Source: Candidatus Obscuribacterales bacterium (GTDB lineage: Bacteria; Cyanobacteriota; Vampirovibrionia; Obscuribacterales; Obscuribacteraceae). Taken from it: DNA of 64,000 bases. Shown here in pieces: positions 51,775-60,152 of the stretch (positions within the stretch are counted from its first letter, which is position 1; each line of letters begins with the position of its first letter). The notes beneath the pieces were generated by a model. The model ran no database searches. It saw only the letters and a list, made by a program, of their open reading frames with translations, and was not told the origin of the DNA. The position numbers and the translations under genes were made by a program. The stretch spans positions 1 through 64,000 of the forward strand of contig JAIELX010000053.1 of NCBI GenBank assembly GCA_019752635.1, given 5' to 3'.

Positions 51775-54597
51775 TTACTTAAGGAGACTCAACAATTTGC
51801 TTCGAGTCGGCGGACTCAATGCGGACTGGAATTGACTCAAAGGCACTAGAATTTGCGCAGCCAATTCGGGCTGATTTTGCTTCTTGCATATTGCGGAAAC
51901 CTCTATCAAATACAGAATCGGAACGTCAAAATCGTCGATTCCAGGAAGTTTCAATAAGGCTTGCGCTCGACGGACAGTGGACCTGCATTGGTCGAACTTC
52001 TTATCGCAGGCATAGACATAAGCCAAATTGAGTAAGGAGGGTAGGCGTTCTTGCGCAGCGGCATTCTCTACCTCCATTTGCTGCAGCAATCCTTCCAGAA
52101 TCGTGGCCGCACCGGTGAAGTCGCCCAAAATTCTAAGCGTCAGACTGGCACCAGTGTAACTTTCCGCTCTCTCTTTCGGGGTTGGTTGAAGCCCTTCAAG
52201 CTCGCTCGTGGACCTTTTTATGAGCGCCGTTGCTTTGGTCATGCTTGAACTTCTTCCCGTCAAAGCGAGGAGGCTGGCGGCCTGAAGATTGAGAAAGACG
52301 ATTTCCTTTGGATTTGCAGCAGCGTACTTCGATTCGGCAAGATCGAGCAAGAAATCCGCCACTTTCTCTTGGCCGGATCGGCCGGAGAGGCTAGCAAGCA
52401 CAGGACAAAGTTCTTCTTTGTTTGATAGCAAACATTCAATAGAAATAGATCGCAAAGATTCCAGCAAAAGCCTTTGTATTTCCGGCGCCAGCGAGGCTTG
52501 GAACCACGGCCGGTTACGAGGACTCAAAAGAGTGGACAGCAGAAAGAGTTTCTCACCCTCGTTCGAAACTTTCGCAATCGCAGACACGCAATCCTTTAGT
52601 CTCAGAGCAATGTCCTGAGTTCTTCCGGACCAGGCATCGTTCTCCAGCGCGTACACTTTCGCCTCTGCAATCAATGATTCATTCGGGTCTTTCTGCTTAG
52701 GCGCGGTCTGTAGCGCCGCATCCAGATACACCCGCGCCTTTGAAGACTGCCCAAGGAAAAGATGCATCTTGCCGCGAAGCAAATCAACTTTGGCTTTCAG
52801 TAATCGGACACGCTCATCACTTTCGCCGGAGGTTGTTCCATCCAGAAACTGATACCACTGCTGACAGAGCGCCAAGACAAGTCCGTACTGTTTGCAATCT
52901 TCCAGCTGGCGCGCGGCATCTTCATACCAGTGCTCTTGCCTCTGCGGATCGAAACTCTTCACTGCATCCAGGGCACCATTCAACGCTCGGCTCGCCCGCT
53001 CTTTCTGCTGCGTGCTGCCGAAAGCCAGCGCTGCGTAGAGTTGCACGACCGATGCCGGACCAGCGTCTCGATCATCGGTCGCATCAAAAGCCGCAACTGC
53101 TTTCTCGGCAAAAGCAGCAGCGTCAGCCGCTTTGCCGCGCTTAACCAGAACAACAACAAAGTCCATCTCCGCCAGAGCTCGTTTCTGTGCAAGCCCCCTA
53201 TCTTCATGCGTCGACCAGATTTTCGCACGTTGTCGTTGAATCGTTTCAATACCGGCCAGGTCGCCCAACGGTGCTAAGGAGGCCACTCCATACTTTGCGG
53301 CGTACTCCACCTGATCAATATCGGACAAGTGCGACAAGGCCGCCGAAAATTCGGAAGCCGCGCGCTGTCGAAAGAAAGTATTCTTGTTCTGCTCGGGACA
53401 TTCTGCCATCGCAAGGTAAGCAGTGCCGCGCGAAACATGGTCAGCCTGTGGCTCGTAGCGCTTCAGCCACTCACCGTAATATCTGCAGCGAACAGCCGGT
53501 GCCATTCGCGACGCTTCAGGCGAGCCGGCCAGGTAGATCTTACGCATCACCTTTGGAACATCGCGTTGAGCACAAGGAGCAGAGTCGCCCTTGGTCCACA
53601 CGTCAGGACTCTTACTCTTGACCGTAATAAAAATCGTCATCGCACTAAGCAATGCCAGAGCAATCACAATCCTTACCTTGCGATCGCGGCTAGCCGTGCC
53701 ACGCCCCGCCTGAACTCGGGAGCGAGTCCCATCCAAAGCACAATCAGGTACAGCGCCATCGCGCACGAAGGCCAAATCTTCAGCAAAGTCAGCCATGGAC
53801 TGATACCTGTCGCCCGGCTTTTTGGCTAAGGCCTTAATCAAGATGGTTTCAAGATCCGCAGGTATGCTCAGATCAGGTCGAGATTTGCCGACGGGTTCCG
53901 GCGTGTCATGAACTTGCATTCTTAGCAAAGCCACGTGCGACTGCTCAGCTAGCGGGTGTGCACCAGCTAAGGCTTCGTACAAAATGAATCCCACTGAGTA
54001 AATGTCGGAGCGCGCATCGGCCTTCTTCCCTAAACATTGTTCAGGACTCATATAGTGTGCGCTGCCAATCAAAGAACCGGAAGCAGTGTTGTCGGTGCCG
54101 GCCAACTTGGCCAGCCCGAAGTCTATGATCTTCGCTACCTGTTGGTTTGGCACAATTCCTTCTGCCAACAATATATTGCTCGGTTTCAAATCACGATGAG
54201 TGACACCGGCGTCGTGGGCATACTGCAGTGCCTGGCAAATTTCAATGCCGACTCGAATTACAAACTGCGCAGGAAGCGCGCCCCGAGAGGCAATCAAGTC
54301 ACTGAGCGAACCGCCCTGTATATACTCCATTGCAATGTAGGGACAACGCTTCTGCCAGATGCCATAGCGATAGACTTTGATGATATTGGGGTGCGATAAC
54401 CGGGAAAGAATCTTGCCTTCTTGTGAAAATCGAGACAGGCTGTGCTGACTGCTGAGGTAGCTGGATTGCAATACCTTTACCGCAGCGAGGCGTTCGAATC
54501 GAAGCTCCCTTGCTTTGAAAACTTCGCCCATACCGCCGTAGCCGATGAGCTCCAGTAGTTCGTAGCGTTGGTCGATTGTTGTACCGATCGTCAGCAT
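51775..54597 (-). CDS. Membrane-anchored Ser/Thr kinase with large helical-repeat sensor region
   Basis: 940 residues. Complete Hanks-type kinase domain at 11-285: glycine loop GYGGMGEVF, Lys41, HRDLKPSN with Asp136 and Asn141, DFG at 159-161 and a GSAHYMSPEQ activation segment. It should be active. One membrane helix (IVIALALLSAMTIFI, about 312-327) is followed by about 600 residues of TPR-like alpha-helical repeats on the far side of the membrane, with scattered Cys pairs. This layout, cytoplasmic kinase plus extracytoplasmic repeat domain, fits sensing of an envelope ligand or protein. The ligand is unknown. Divergent from the pilus-type gene cluster. Confidence 0.92.
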   Translation of the reverse strand: MLTIGTTIDQRYELLELIGYGGMGEVFKARELRFERLAAVKVLQSSYLSSQHSLSRFSQEGKILSRLSHPNIIKVYRYGIWQKRCPYIAMEYIQGGSLSDLIASRGALPAQFVIRVGIEICQALQYAHDAGVTHRDLKPSNILLAEGIVPNQQVAKIIDFGLAKLAGTDNTASGSLIGSAHYMSPEQCLGKKADARSDIYSVGFILYEALAGAHPLAEQSHVALLRMQVHDTPEPVGKSRPDLSIPADLETILIKALAKKPGDRYQSMADFAEDLAFVRDGAVPDCALDGTRSRVQAGRGTASRDRKVRIVIALALLSAMTIFITVKSKSPDVWTKGDSAPCAQRDVPKVMRKIYLAGSPEASRMAPAVRCRYYGEWLKRYEPQADHVSRGTAYLAMAECPEQNKNTFFRQRAASEFSAALSHLSDIDQVEYAAKYGVASLAPLGDLAGIETIQRQRAKIWSTHEDRGLAQKRALAEMDFVVVLVKRGKAADAAAFAEKAVAAFDATDDRDAGPASVVQLYAALAFGSTQQKERASRALNGALDAVKSFDPQRQEHWYEDAARQLEDCKQYGLVLALCQQWYQFLDGTTSGESDERVRLLKAKVDLLRGKMHLFLGQSSKARVYLDAALQTAPKQKDPNESLIAEAKVYALENDAWSGRTQDIALRLKDCVSAIAKVSNEGEKLFLLSTLLSPRNRPWFQASLAPEIQRLLLESLRSISIECLLSNKEELCPVLASLSGRSGQEKVADFLLDLAESKYAAANPKEIVFLNLQAASLLALTGRSSSMTKATALIKRSTSELEGLQPTPKERAESYTGASLTLRILGDFTGAATILEGLLQQMEVENAAAQERLPSLLNLAYVYACDKKFDQCRSTVRRAQALLKLPGIDDFDVPILYLIEVSAICKKQNQPELAAQILVPLSQFQSALSPPTRSKLLSLLK

Positions 54598-54723
54598 TCA
54601 AGGTTCCCCGCCCGAGTTATTCCCGCTGCGACAGATATTTTCCGTGTCCGAACTTTGTCATCACAGCAATGTTAACTTGAACCTGTCGAAAGAGCGGAAG
54701 CGCTCGCAAGGGCAGGAGGCGGA

Positions 54724-55104
54724 ATGAGAAAGAATCAGGATCAAGCTCGCAGCTCAATCACCAGTGAGGGCATTCAACGCCTGCGCCACAGAGAAGTCGG
54801 AAAAGCGCCGCGAAAGCTGAGAATCGGGTCGCTGCAGTCCGTCATTCAAGACCTTACGGTCGAGGTTCAAACCTGGATTGCACACGATTGCAAACGTGCT
54901 GTGGCAAGGCCAAATCGCACGACGATACTAACGACCACCGGCATCGCCCTTCTCAGTATCGCCATGGCAACATGCCGTCCCGGCTCTTGCTCTGTGAAGC
55001 AGACGAAAGCACCGGTGAAGGCGTGCACGGAATCGGTATCCAGCCCGGCAGTCTCACTGGAGCCATTCACCAGACCAATAGTCGCAATCGGCGACTCTCA
55101 TTAG
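54724..55104 (+). CDS. Small single-pass protein upstream of TadE-like gene
   Basis: 126 residues. AGGAGG lies four bases before the ATG. A basic N-terminal half (RLRHREVGKAPRKLRIG) leads to a hydrophobic segment TILTTTGIALLSIAMATC and a Cys/Ser/Pro tail. No family is recognised. It lies 50 bases before the TadE-like gene on the same strand and may be a lineage-specific pilus accessory protein (inference). Confidence 0.55.
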   Translation: MRKNQDQARSSITSEGIQRLRHREVGKAPRKLRIGSLQSVIQDLTVEVQTWIAHDCKRAVARPNRTTILTTTGIALLSIAMATCRPGSCSVKQTKAPVKACTESVSSPAVSLEPFTRPIVAIGDSH

Positions 55105-55154
55105 CCAGCACACTCGCATGATCAGGTAGCAGGGAATATCGGGAGAATCGACCT

Positions 55155-55940
55155 ATGAAAAGAGCCAGCAAGATAGTTAGAGGGACGGTGAGAAACGCCC
55201 GAGGGCAAGGACTCCTGGAAGGAGCATGCGGAACAGCAATTTTCATGATCGTGTTCGTGTCGCTTATGACTCTTGGCGTGAACATCTACACGGTGCTCAC
55301 CGTCGATACCACTCTCCGGCTTGTTGCAATGGAATCAGCCAAGGTTCGCGAGGAATACACATTTTTCCTCGGGCAGAAGCGCAACGACATCGATGAACAA
55401 ACGGCCCGCGACAATGCCAGGGCCTTCGCAGTAGCTTTGTCAAATGCCAACGGACTTGCCGTTCAGCCAGATGATGTCAACTTCAACGACGTAATCAACG
55501 CCGACCAGTCGGGAACGCAATGCACGATTCGCTTGAAACAACTCAAAATGCCTTACGGTGGCGGGGCATTCCCACTGGCGCTGGCACGCGAAGTATCGGT
55601 AGTTGTGGCAAGAATGAATGTTCCAGCACCAGCATTAATCGACCTCAATGCAAATAGCGAAGGTGGCTCAATAACAGTGCGGATTCCGGGATATGGCGCT
55701 TACCGCCCCATTCAGACAGCGACCACTGCAAACGGCCGATTTGCCCTCAATCGCCCCGAACTTTTCCAGGCAACCAGCTTACCCGGAGTCCCCATGCCCG
55801 GTCCGGTCAAAGCCAAAATCTACCTTCCGATAACACTTGGAAGCGAAGCCAGAATAATGGCGCCAATCAACGGTAGCGGCAACTCGTTTTCCAGCCCGAA
55901 CATCTTGCCAGGCGTAGCTCAAGGCAATCTGAACCTATAA
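55155..55940 (+). CDS. TadE-like pseudopilin / Flp pilus-assembly protein
   Basis: 261 residues. A basic start (MKRASKIVRGTVRNA) is followed by the processing-site-like ARGQGLLEGACGTAIF and a hydrophobic helix FMIVFVSLMTLGVNIYTVL. The Gly-x-x-Leu-Glu pattern before the helix is that of TadE/TadG and type IVb pseudopilins cleaved by a prepilin peptidase. The C-terminal 200 residues are strand-rich with Pro/Gly loops and one Cys. Part of the dispersed Tad-type cluster with the TadG-like gene at 60153. Other Tad genes are not in the window. Confidence 0.72.
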   Translation: MKRASKIVRGTVRNARGQGLLEGACGTAIFMIVFVSLMTLGVNIYTVLTVDTTLRLVAMESAKVREEYTFFLGQKRNDIDEQTARDNARAFAVALSNANGLAVQPDDVNFNDVINADQSGTQCTIRLKQLKMPYGGGAFPLALAREVSVVVARMNVPAPALIDLNANSEGGSITVRIPGYGAYRPIQTATTANGRFALNRPELFQATSLPGVPMPGPVKAKIYLPITLGSEARIMAPINGSGNSFSSPNILPGVAQGNLNL

Positions 55941-56093
55941 AGTCTTGTCCGTCCACACTTCAGCGGTCTCCCCCTAACCTCGCCTCACCGAATTGTGGAC
56001 GGCAAGTTCATTTGAGCGCCGCGAATGTTCTTCTTTCGATTATTGCCGATCGTCCTCCTGCGATAGAATAGCCAGGGCACAATAGGACGAGTC

Positions 56094-57878
56094 ATGGCAC
56101 CAACTAGCGAAGCGCGTCTGTCATCGAAGTTGCGCAATTGGTATCTAGCAGGTCTAAGAAAGAAAGCATTCGCGGCGACTCACGAGCTGACTCCGATGAC
56201 TCTGATCGAGGCTGACCGCCAATTTATTGAATCTCTAATCGCCGAAAGCGCTGACTCGCACACTGCAGGTACGGCGCTGCCTTCCGGTCCCGTACAAAAG
56301 TCTAAGGACTTCGTCTTCGTCATAGCCTGGCTGGCAATAATGCTCGGCACTGCGGGAGTTTCCCTTTGCATATCGCCAGATCCGCCCCTGACCCTTCAGC
56401 TCATTTTTCACGCAACACTTGGCTTGCTGATGTTCAATGGACCGACGGCCGCGAACGGGGCAAATCTTGGAGTGACCGGAGTGTCCGTGATAGCATTTTT
56501 TGTCGTTCCGCTCTGCACAGTTCTGGTGCGAGTGCTTCAAAGCCGTACGATGCCAACTGGAGTCGTTGTCGGGTTCATTATTCTAATGGTATCGCCTGTA
56601 ATACTGGCTATCCTTGCCGTTATCGCTTTGCGAACGGAGTCCGGCGCTTCGGCTGACGCTGTCTACAGAACTGCTGGAGCAATTCTTGCCTGGCAGTGCG
56701 TCATTTCGACCATATTCGGCGCGGCGCTATATCGAGGCGCCTGTCAACCACTGACCCGAGCTTATCGGCAACTAGGTCCCGGTCAGAGAGGCAATCTTCA
56801 AGGACTGACAGCGACCATTAGCGATCTGCAACGTGAGAGACTGGAGTATGAGAGCAGAGAGCGCGCAATTGTTGACGCTGCCGAGGAATTGATTTGTTGC
56901 GTTAACGCTGAATTGCGAATTTTTTCAGTAAGCAAATCCTGCGAAAAGACCCTCGGATACTTGTCGGCCGAGCTGGTCGGAAGGCAATTGAATGAGATGT
57001 GCTTTCCGGATGATGTCGACCGACTAACTCACTTTTTCAAAAGAGTTCGCACGGAAGAAGGCTCGCACGCCTTCGAAACTCGCATGATTTCCAAATCAGG
57101 AAAGCCTGTTGATTTGCTGTGGTCCGCAGATTGGTCCGAATCAGAAGACTGCTACTTTATCTGCGCCAGGAATGTAACCGACCAGCGAAATCTCGAAAGA
57201 GCAAAGCGCGAGTTTGTCGCCATGATCGGACACGATATCCGAGTTCCGGTCGGTTCTGTTCTACTCGGTGTGGAATCCGTCGCTCAGGGTTACTTTGGAG
57301 AGATTCCTCAGACCGCGGCCAAGACTCTCGATCGATTGCAAAACAGTCTGCGCAGACTCATTGAACTAATAAATGAACTGCTGGACTTTGAAAAAGCCTC
57401 CGCCGGAAAAATGTCCGTAACAATGAAGCGCATGGATCTTTCCGAAGTACTGAACACGGTGATTCTAGACGCGGCGGATTTGAGCACCAAGAAAAATATT
57501 CAGATCAAATACGAAGCGGCGCCGATAGAAATTAAGGGCGATGCGGCAAAACTGAATCGAGTTTTTCTGAATTTGCTGTCTAACGCAATCAAGTTCTCGA
57601 ACAACGATAGCCTCGTAGAATTGACTGTGAACGTCGAATCAGACTTTGTGGAAGTGCGTGTACGTGACCACGGTCGGGGAATCTCACCGGAGTATCAGCT
57701 ACTGGTTTTCGAAAGATACGAACGAATAGACGCAGAGAAGTCTGCCATCGAAGGCACCGGTCTAGGTCTGGCAATAGCCAAAGCCATCGTTGAAGCCCAC
57801 GCAGGCATGATCGGCGTCGAGTCAGCGATCGGTGAGGGCTCGACTTTCTGGGTAACACTGCCATACGAGCGGGCCTAG
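56094..57878 (+). CDS. PAS-domain sensor histidine kinase, multipass membrane
   Basis: 594 residues. Several membrane helices at about 70-215 (WLAIMLGTAGVSLCI and VVGFIILMVSPVILAILAVIAL among them) are followed by a short helix, a PAS domain (about 258-365, DAAEELICCVNAELRIF, HAFETRMISKSGKPVDL), the HisKA domain with phospho-His380 in MIGHDIRVPVG, and a complete ATPase domain: NLLSNAIKFS, RDHGRGIS and GTGLGLAIAKAI. All active motifs are intact. It lies 60 bases upstream of an OmpR-type regulator that is surely its partner. It sits between TadE-like and TadG-like genes. The signal is unknown. Confidence 0.93.
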   Translation: MAPTSEARLSSKLRNWYLAGLRKKAFAATHELTPMTLIEADRQFIESLIAESADSHTAGTALPSGPVQKSKDFVFVIAWLAIMLGTAGVSLCISPDPPLTLQLIFHATLGLLMFNGPTAANGANLGVTGVSVIAFFVVPLCTVLVRVLQSRTMPTGVVVGFIILMVSPVILAILAVIALRTESGASADAVYRTAGAILAWQCVISTIFGAALYRGACQPLTRAYRQLGPGQRGNLQGLTATISDLQRERLEYESRERAIVDAAEELICCVNAELRIFSVSKSCEKTLGYLSAELVGRQLNEMCFPDDVDRLTHFFKRVRTEEGSHAFETRMISKSGKPVDLLWSADWSESEDCYFICARNVTDQRNLERAKREFVAMIGHDIRVPVGSVLLGVESVAQGYFGEIPQTAAKTLDRLQNSLRRLIELINELLDFEKASAGKMSVTMKRMDLSEVLNTVILDAADLSTKKNIQIKYEAAPIEIKGDAAKLNRVFLNLLSNAIKFSNNDSLVELTVNVESDFVEVRVRDHGRGISPEYQLLVFERYERIDAEKSAIEGTGLGLAIAKAIVEAHAGMIGVESAIGEGSTFWVTLPYERA

Positions 57879-57938
57879 TCCGCTAGGTAACCGTTTAGAA
57901 CAGCCCTTCTCAAGGTATGATCCCGGGGAAGCTCCAAT

Positions 57939-58616
57939 GTGGCAACAATGGCAAAAATTCTGCTTCTAGAAGATGACGGCGATTTCTCGGAAATAGTCTC
58001 GGCATGCCTGCGCGGAAGCCACACCGTAGAACAAGCATTCACAGTTCAAGATGCTCGAGACAGAATTTCATTTAGTGATTTCGATCTGCTGATATTAGAC
58101 TGGAATCTTCCAGACGGGCAAGGTCTAGATCTGCTCAAAGACTTCAGAGCAAATGGCGGTGTTACACCGGCACTGATGATGACAGCAAAAAGTGACATCA
58201 ACGACAAGGTGCAGGGCTTTGCCGCCGGCTCGGACGACTACCTCGCGAAACCCTTTCATTTACAAGAGTTGATAGCGCGTGTCGGCGCTCTGCTGCGCCG
58301 ACCGCCCCAGCTGACGGAAGAAGTGCTTCGCATTCGAAACCTGACATTGGATCCAAAATCACGGGTAGTCCAGGTCGACAACGAAGAAGTGAAAATTTTG
58401 CCCAAGGAATTCGCTTTGTTAGAATTCCTGATGCGGCATCCCAATCAAGTATTTAGCACGGAACAGATACTGGACAGGGTCTGGCCGTCTACTGCTGAAG
58501 TCTCGCCGGACACGGTCACAACGACTGTCAAAAGACTACGAAAAAAGGTGGACAAGCCCGGAGCCGTTTCATTAATTGATACAGTGTTCGGCGTGGGCTA
58601 CAAAATCACCAGCTAG
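57939..58616 (+). CDS. OmpR/PhoB-family response regulator
   Basis: 225 residues, GTG start supported by GGGGAAG seven bases upstream (ATG at 57948 also possible). Receiver with Glu11/Asp12, phospho-acceptor Asp54 in LDWNLP, Thr82 and Lys104. Winged-helix DNA-binding domain at about 128-225 (LPKEFALLEFLMRHPNQVFS, then TVTTTVKRLRKKVD and VFGVGYKI). It is the presumed partner of the PAS kinase upstream. A decayed paralogue of its DNA-binding domain lies immediately downstream on the other strand. Confidence 0.93.
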   Translation: MATMAKILLLEDDGDFSEIVSACLRGSHTVEQAFTVQDARDRISFSDFDLLILDWNLPDGQGLDLLKDFRANGGVTPALMMTAKSDINDKVQGFAAGSDDYLAKPFHLQELIARVGALLRRPPQLTEEVLRIRNLTLDPKSRVVQVDNEEVKILPKEFALLEFLMRHPNQVFSTEQILDRVWPSTAEVSPDTVTTTVKRLRKKVDKPGAVSLIDTVFGVGYKITS

Positions 58617-58654
58617 CCGGTAATGCGATCGGCGCCTCACTGACCCGGTTATGG

Positions 58655-59007
58655 TCAGCCCCGGTGCGGCGGCACCAACTTATATCCTTGTCCGTGAACA
58701 TTGTGAATGAATTGAACGCCGTCTTTTTCTTCAAGTTTCTTTCGTAATCTGGTCAAGCAAGTATAAACAGCATCGAGAGAAACGGCATCATCGGCAGCAG
58801 CGCTGACAGCGTTCGGCCTTCCCGCAGGAAACGTGCTCGCGACTCCCTGTCACTGGTAGCACCTCTGTTGAGCAGCTTAAGTGCTACAACGCGATCCAAC
58901 CCGCCTAACTCGACAGCGCTGTATACAGTTCCCATACCACCGCTGCCCAGAAGGGAGACGATTTTATAACGCTTATCGATGGTAACGCCGACTAGATTTT
59001 CGCTCAT
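58655..59007 (-). pseudogene. Relic: Ser/Thr kinase N-terminus joined to a winged-helix C-terminus, out of frame
   Basis: From ATG 59007 the frame reads as the first 70 residues of a Hanks-type kinase (MSENLVGVTIDKRYKIVSL, glycine loop GSGGMGTVY, VALK with the ATP lysine) and stops at 58753 after a non-native tail. In the adjacent minus-strand frame, 58655-58795 encodes the end of an OmpR-type DNA-binding domain (LTRLRKKLEE, then HNVHGQGYKLVPP, stop at 58655). The middle of both domains is missing. This is a deletion relic of a kinase gene and a response-regulator gene, or of a fused kinase-regulator. Confidence 0.75.
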
Positions 59008-59068
59008 CCGTCACGCTGGCCTGAGAACCCTCCTGATCATATTCCCGAAGGAAGAGGCGAACGTCGTT

Positions 59069-59541
59069 CTAGTTCTCAAAAGGTGGACTCACTTCACTAC
59101 CGTCAGATGTAAACGCACGGCGAGTTTCTGAGCCGTCAAGACTTGTTATGGTAACCCTTCTGGAGCCATCGGGAAGAAACGTTTCGCTTCGTTCCCCGTT
59201 CTCATCGCGGGTTCGCAAATGCAAACTCAAGAAGTCTCCGTTACGATCACGACGCAAAACCTGGCTACTCGAAGCACTTTCGATTCGAATTTCACTTGCC
59301 CCGGACGGCTCAACCGTCAGTGTTTCGGTTGCAGTCCCGAGCTATCGAAAATATCAATAACCGGAAGAGAAATCTCCGCGGGACCACGAAGCGGCGCCCG
59401 GCCTTCCTGAATAGATGGTTGCAGTGGCTCTCCTGTAAGCCTCTGAAACTCAGTCTGGATAAAATCAATAATCCCCCGATTGGCAGATTCTTGTTGTACT
59501 GCAGCTTCCCCGATTCTTGAAACACGATCTCCGTTGCTCAT
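59069..59541 (-). pseudogene. Frameshifted gene of unknown function
   Basis: Two minus-strand frames join smoothly. ATG 59541 opens MSNGDRVSRIGEAA and runs to a stop at 59317. The neighbouring frame is open from about 59344 to 59069 and continues with GTATETLTVEPSGASEIRIE, then LRTRDENGERSETFLPDGSRR and DGSETRRAFTSDGSE. A single missing base near the CCC at 59336-59338 (GGG on the coding strand) explains both. The intact product would be about 157 residues, with a C-terminal strand-turn repeat rich in DGS motifs (YD-like). Either a real mutation or a sequence error. Confidence 0.55.
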
Positions 59542-60152
59542 ATGCAGCCCCTCAATTTGGATGAGACAACAGTAGAGCTAACTTTCTTACCGAATTCTGA
59601 CAACGGATTGCATATAATTTGCGGGCAGATTATTTGTATCGCCTAAGCGAATCTTGCTCATATACGGTCACTTTCCAATTTCACTGTTGGAAAAGTGTGT
59701 GAAAGAGTAGATGAGGGAAAGACGCCTTCTACGTTGAAGGCAGACAGAAGGAGGGTGAATGAACCGGGTTAGCCCCGGAGGTCAGGAATGTTCGCCAGGA
59801 AAGACTGGCGCTCAGAACAAGTTCGCAAGTCAGTTCAAATGTTTGGTCATAACAGATCAGGCCAGTTCTCGTAAAAGTCCCGCTGCTAGCCAAACACGGC
59901 TTTCAGCAAGCAGTTACCGAAAGACTATTGTCTTTCGAATACTCAACGGACTATGTCCCGGGTGCGGTAACTCATCCCTCTCACGTCATTTAAATGATCG
60001 CGAGTGGTATCAATTACCGTTCACATGCGCAGAGGTAGGAGTACCCGGCCACCACTGCTCACGAGTAACCATCCCTGCCTCTCCGACCGAATTCGATTGA
60101 GCGACGTAGCGACGTTGGTTTGAATCAACTTCCCTATGAGGAGAGTCAAAAT
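59542..60152 (+). other. Hairpin-rich region upstream of the TadG-like gene
   Basis: Several inverted repeats occur in order: CACTTTCCAA / TTGGAAAAGTG (59669-59697, one bulge), GCCTTC / GAAGGC (59724-59741), CCGGG / CCCGG (59764-59778), CGCCAG / CTGGCG (59793-59810) and CGAAAGAC / GTCTTTCG (59918-59937). TATAAT lies at 59613-59618. This could be a structured leader or small RNA, but no known riboswitch consensus was recognised. Confidence 0.4.
59759..60100 (+). CDS. Doubtful small ORF with strong RBS
   Basis: A 113-codon frame begins at an ATG directly behind GGAGGGTGA. The predicted protein is Ser/Arg/Cys-rich with no helix or strand pattern that looks conserved, and it lies over several DNA inverted repeats. 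It could be a genuine short gene in the Tad-type cluster, 53 bases before the TadG-like gene, or a chance frame in a structured RNA. I favour the latter slightly. Confidence 0.25.
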   Translation: MNRVSPGGQECSPGKTGAQNKFASQFKCLVITDQASSRKSPAASQTRLSASSYRKTIVFRILNGLCPGCGNSSLSRHLNDREWYQLPFTCAEVGVPGHHCSRVTIPASPTEFD

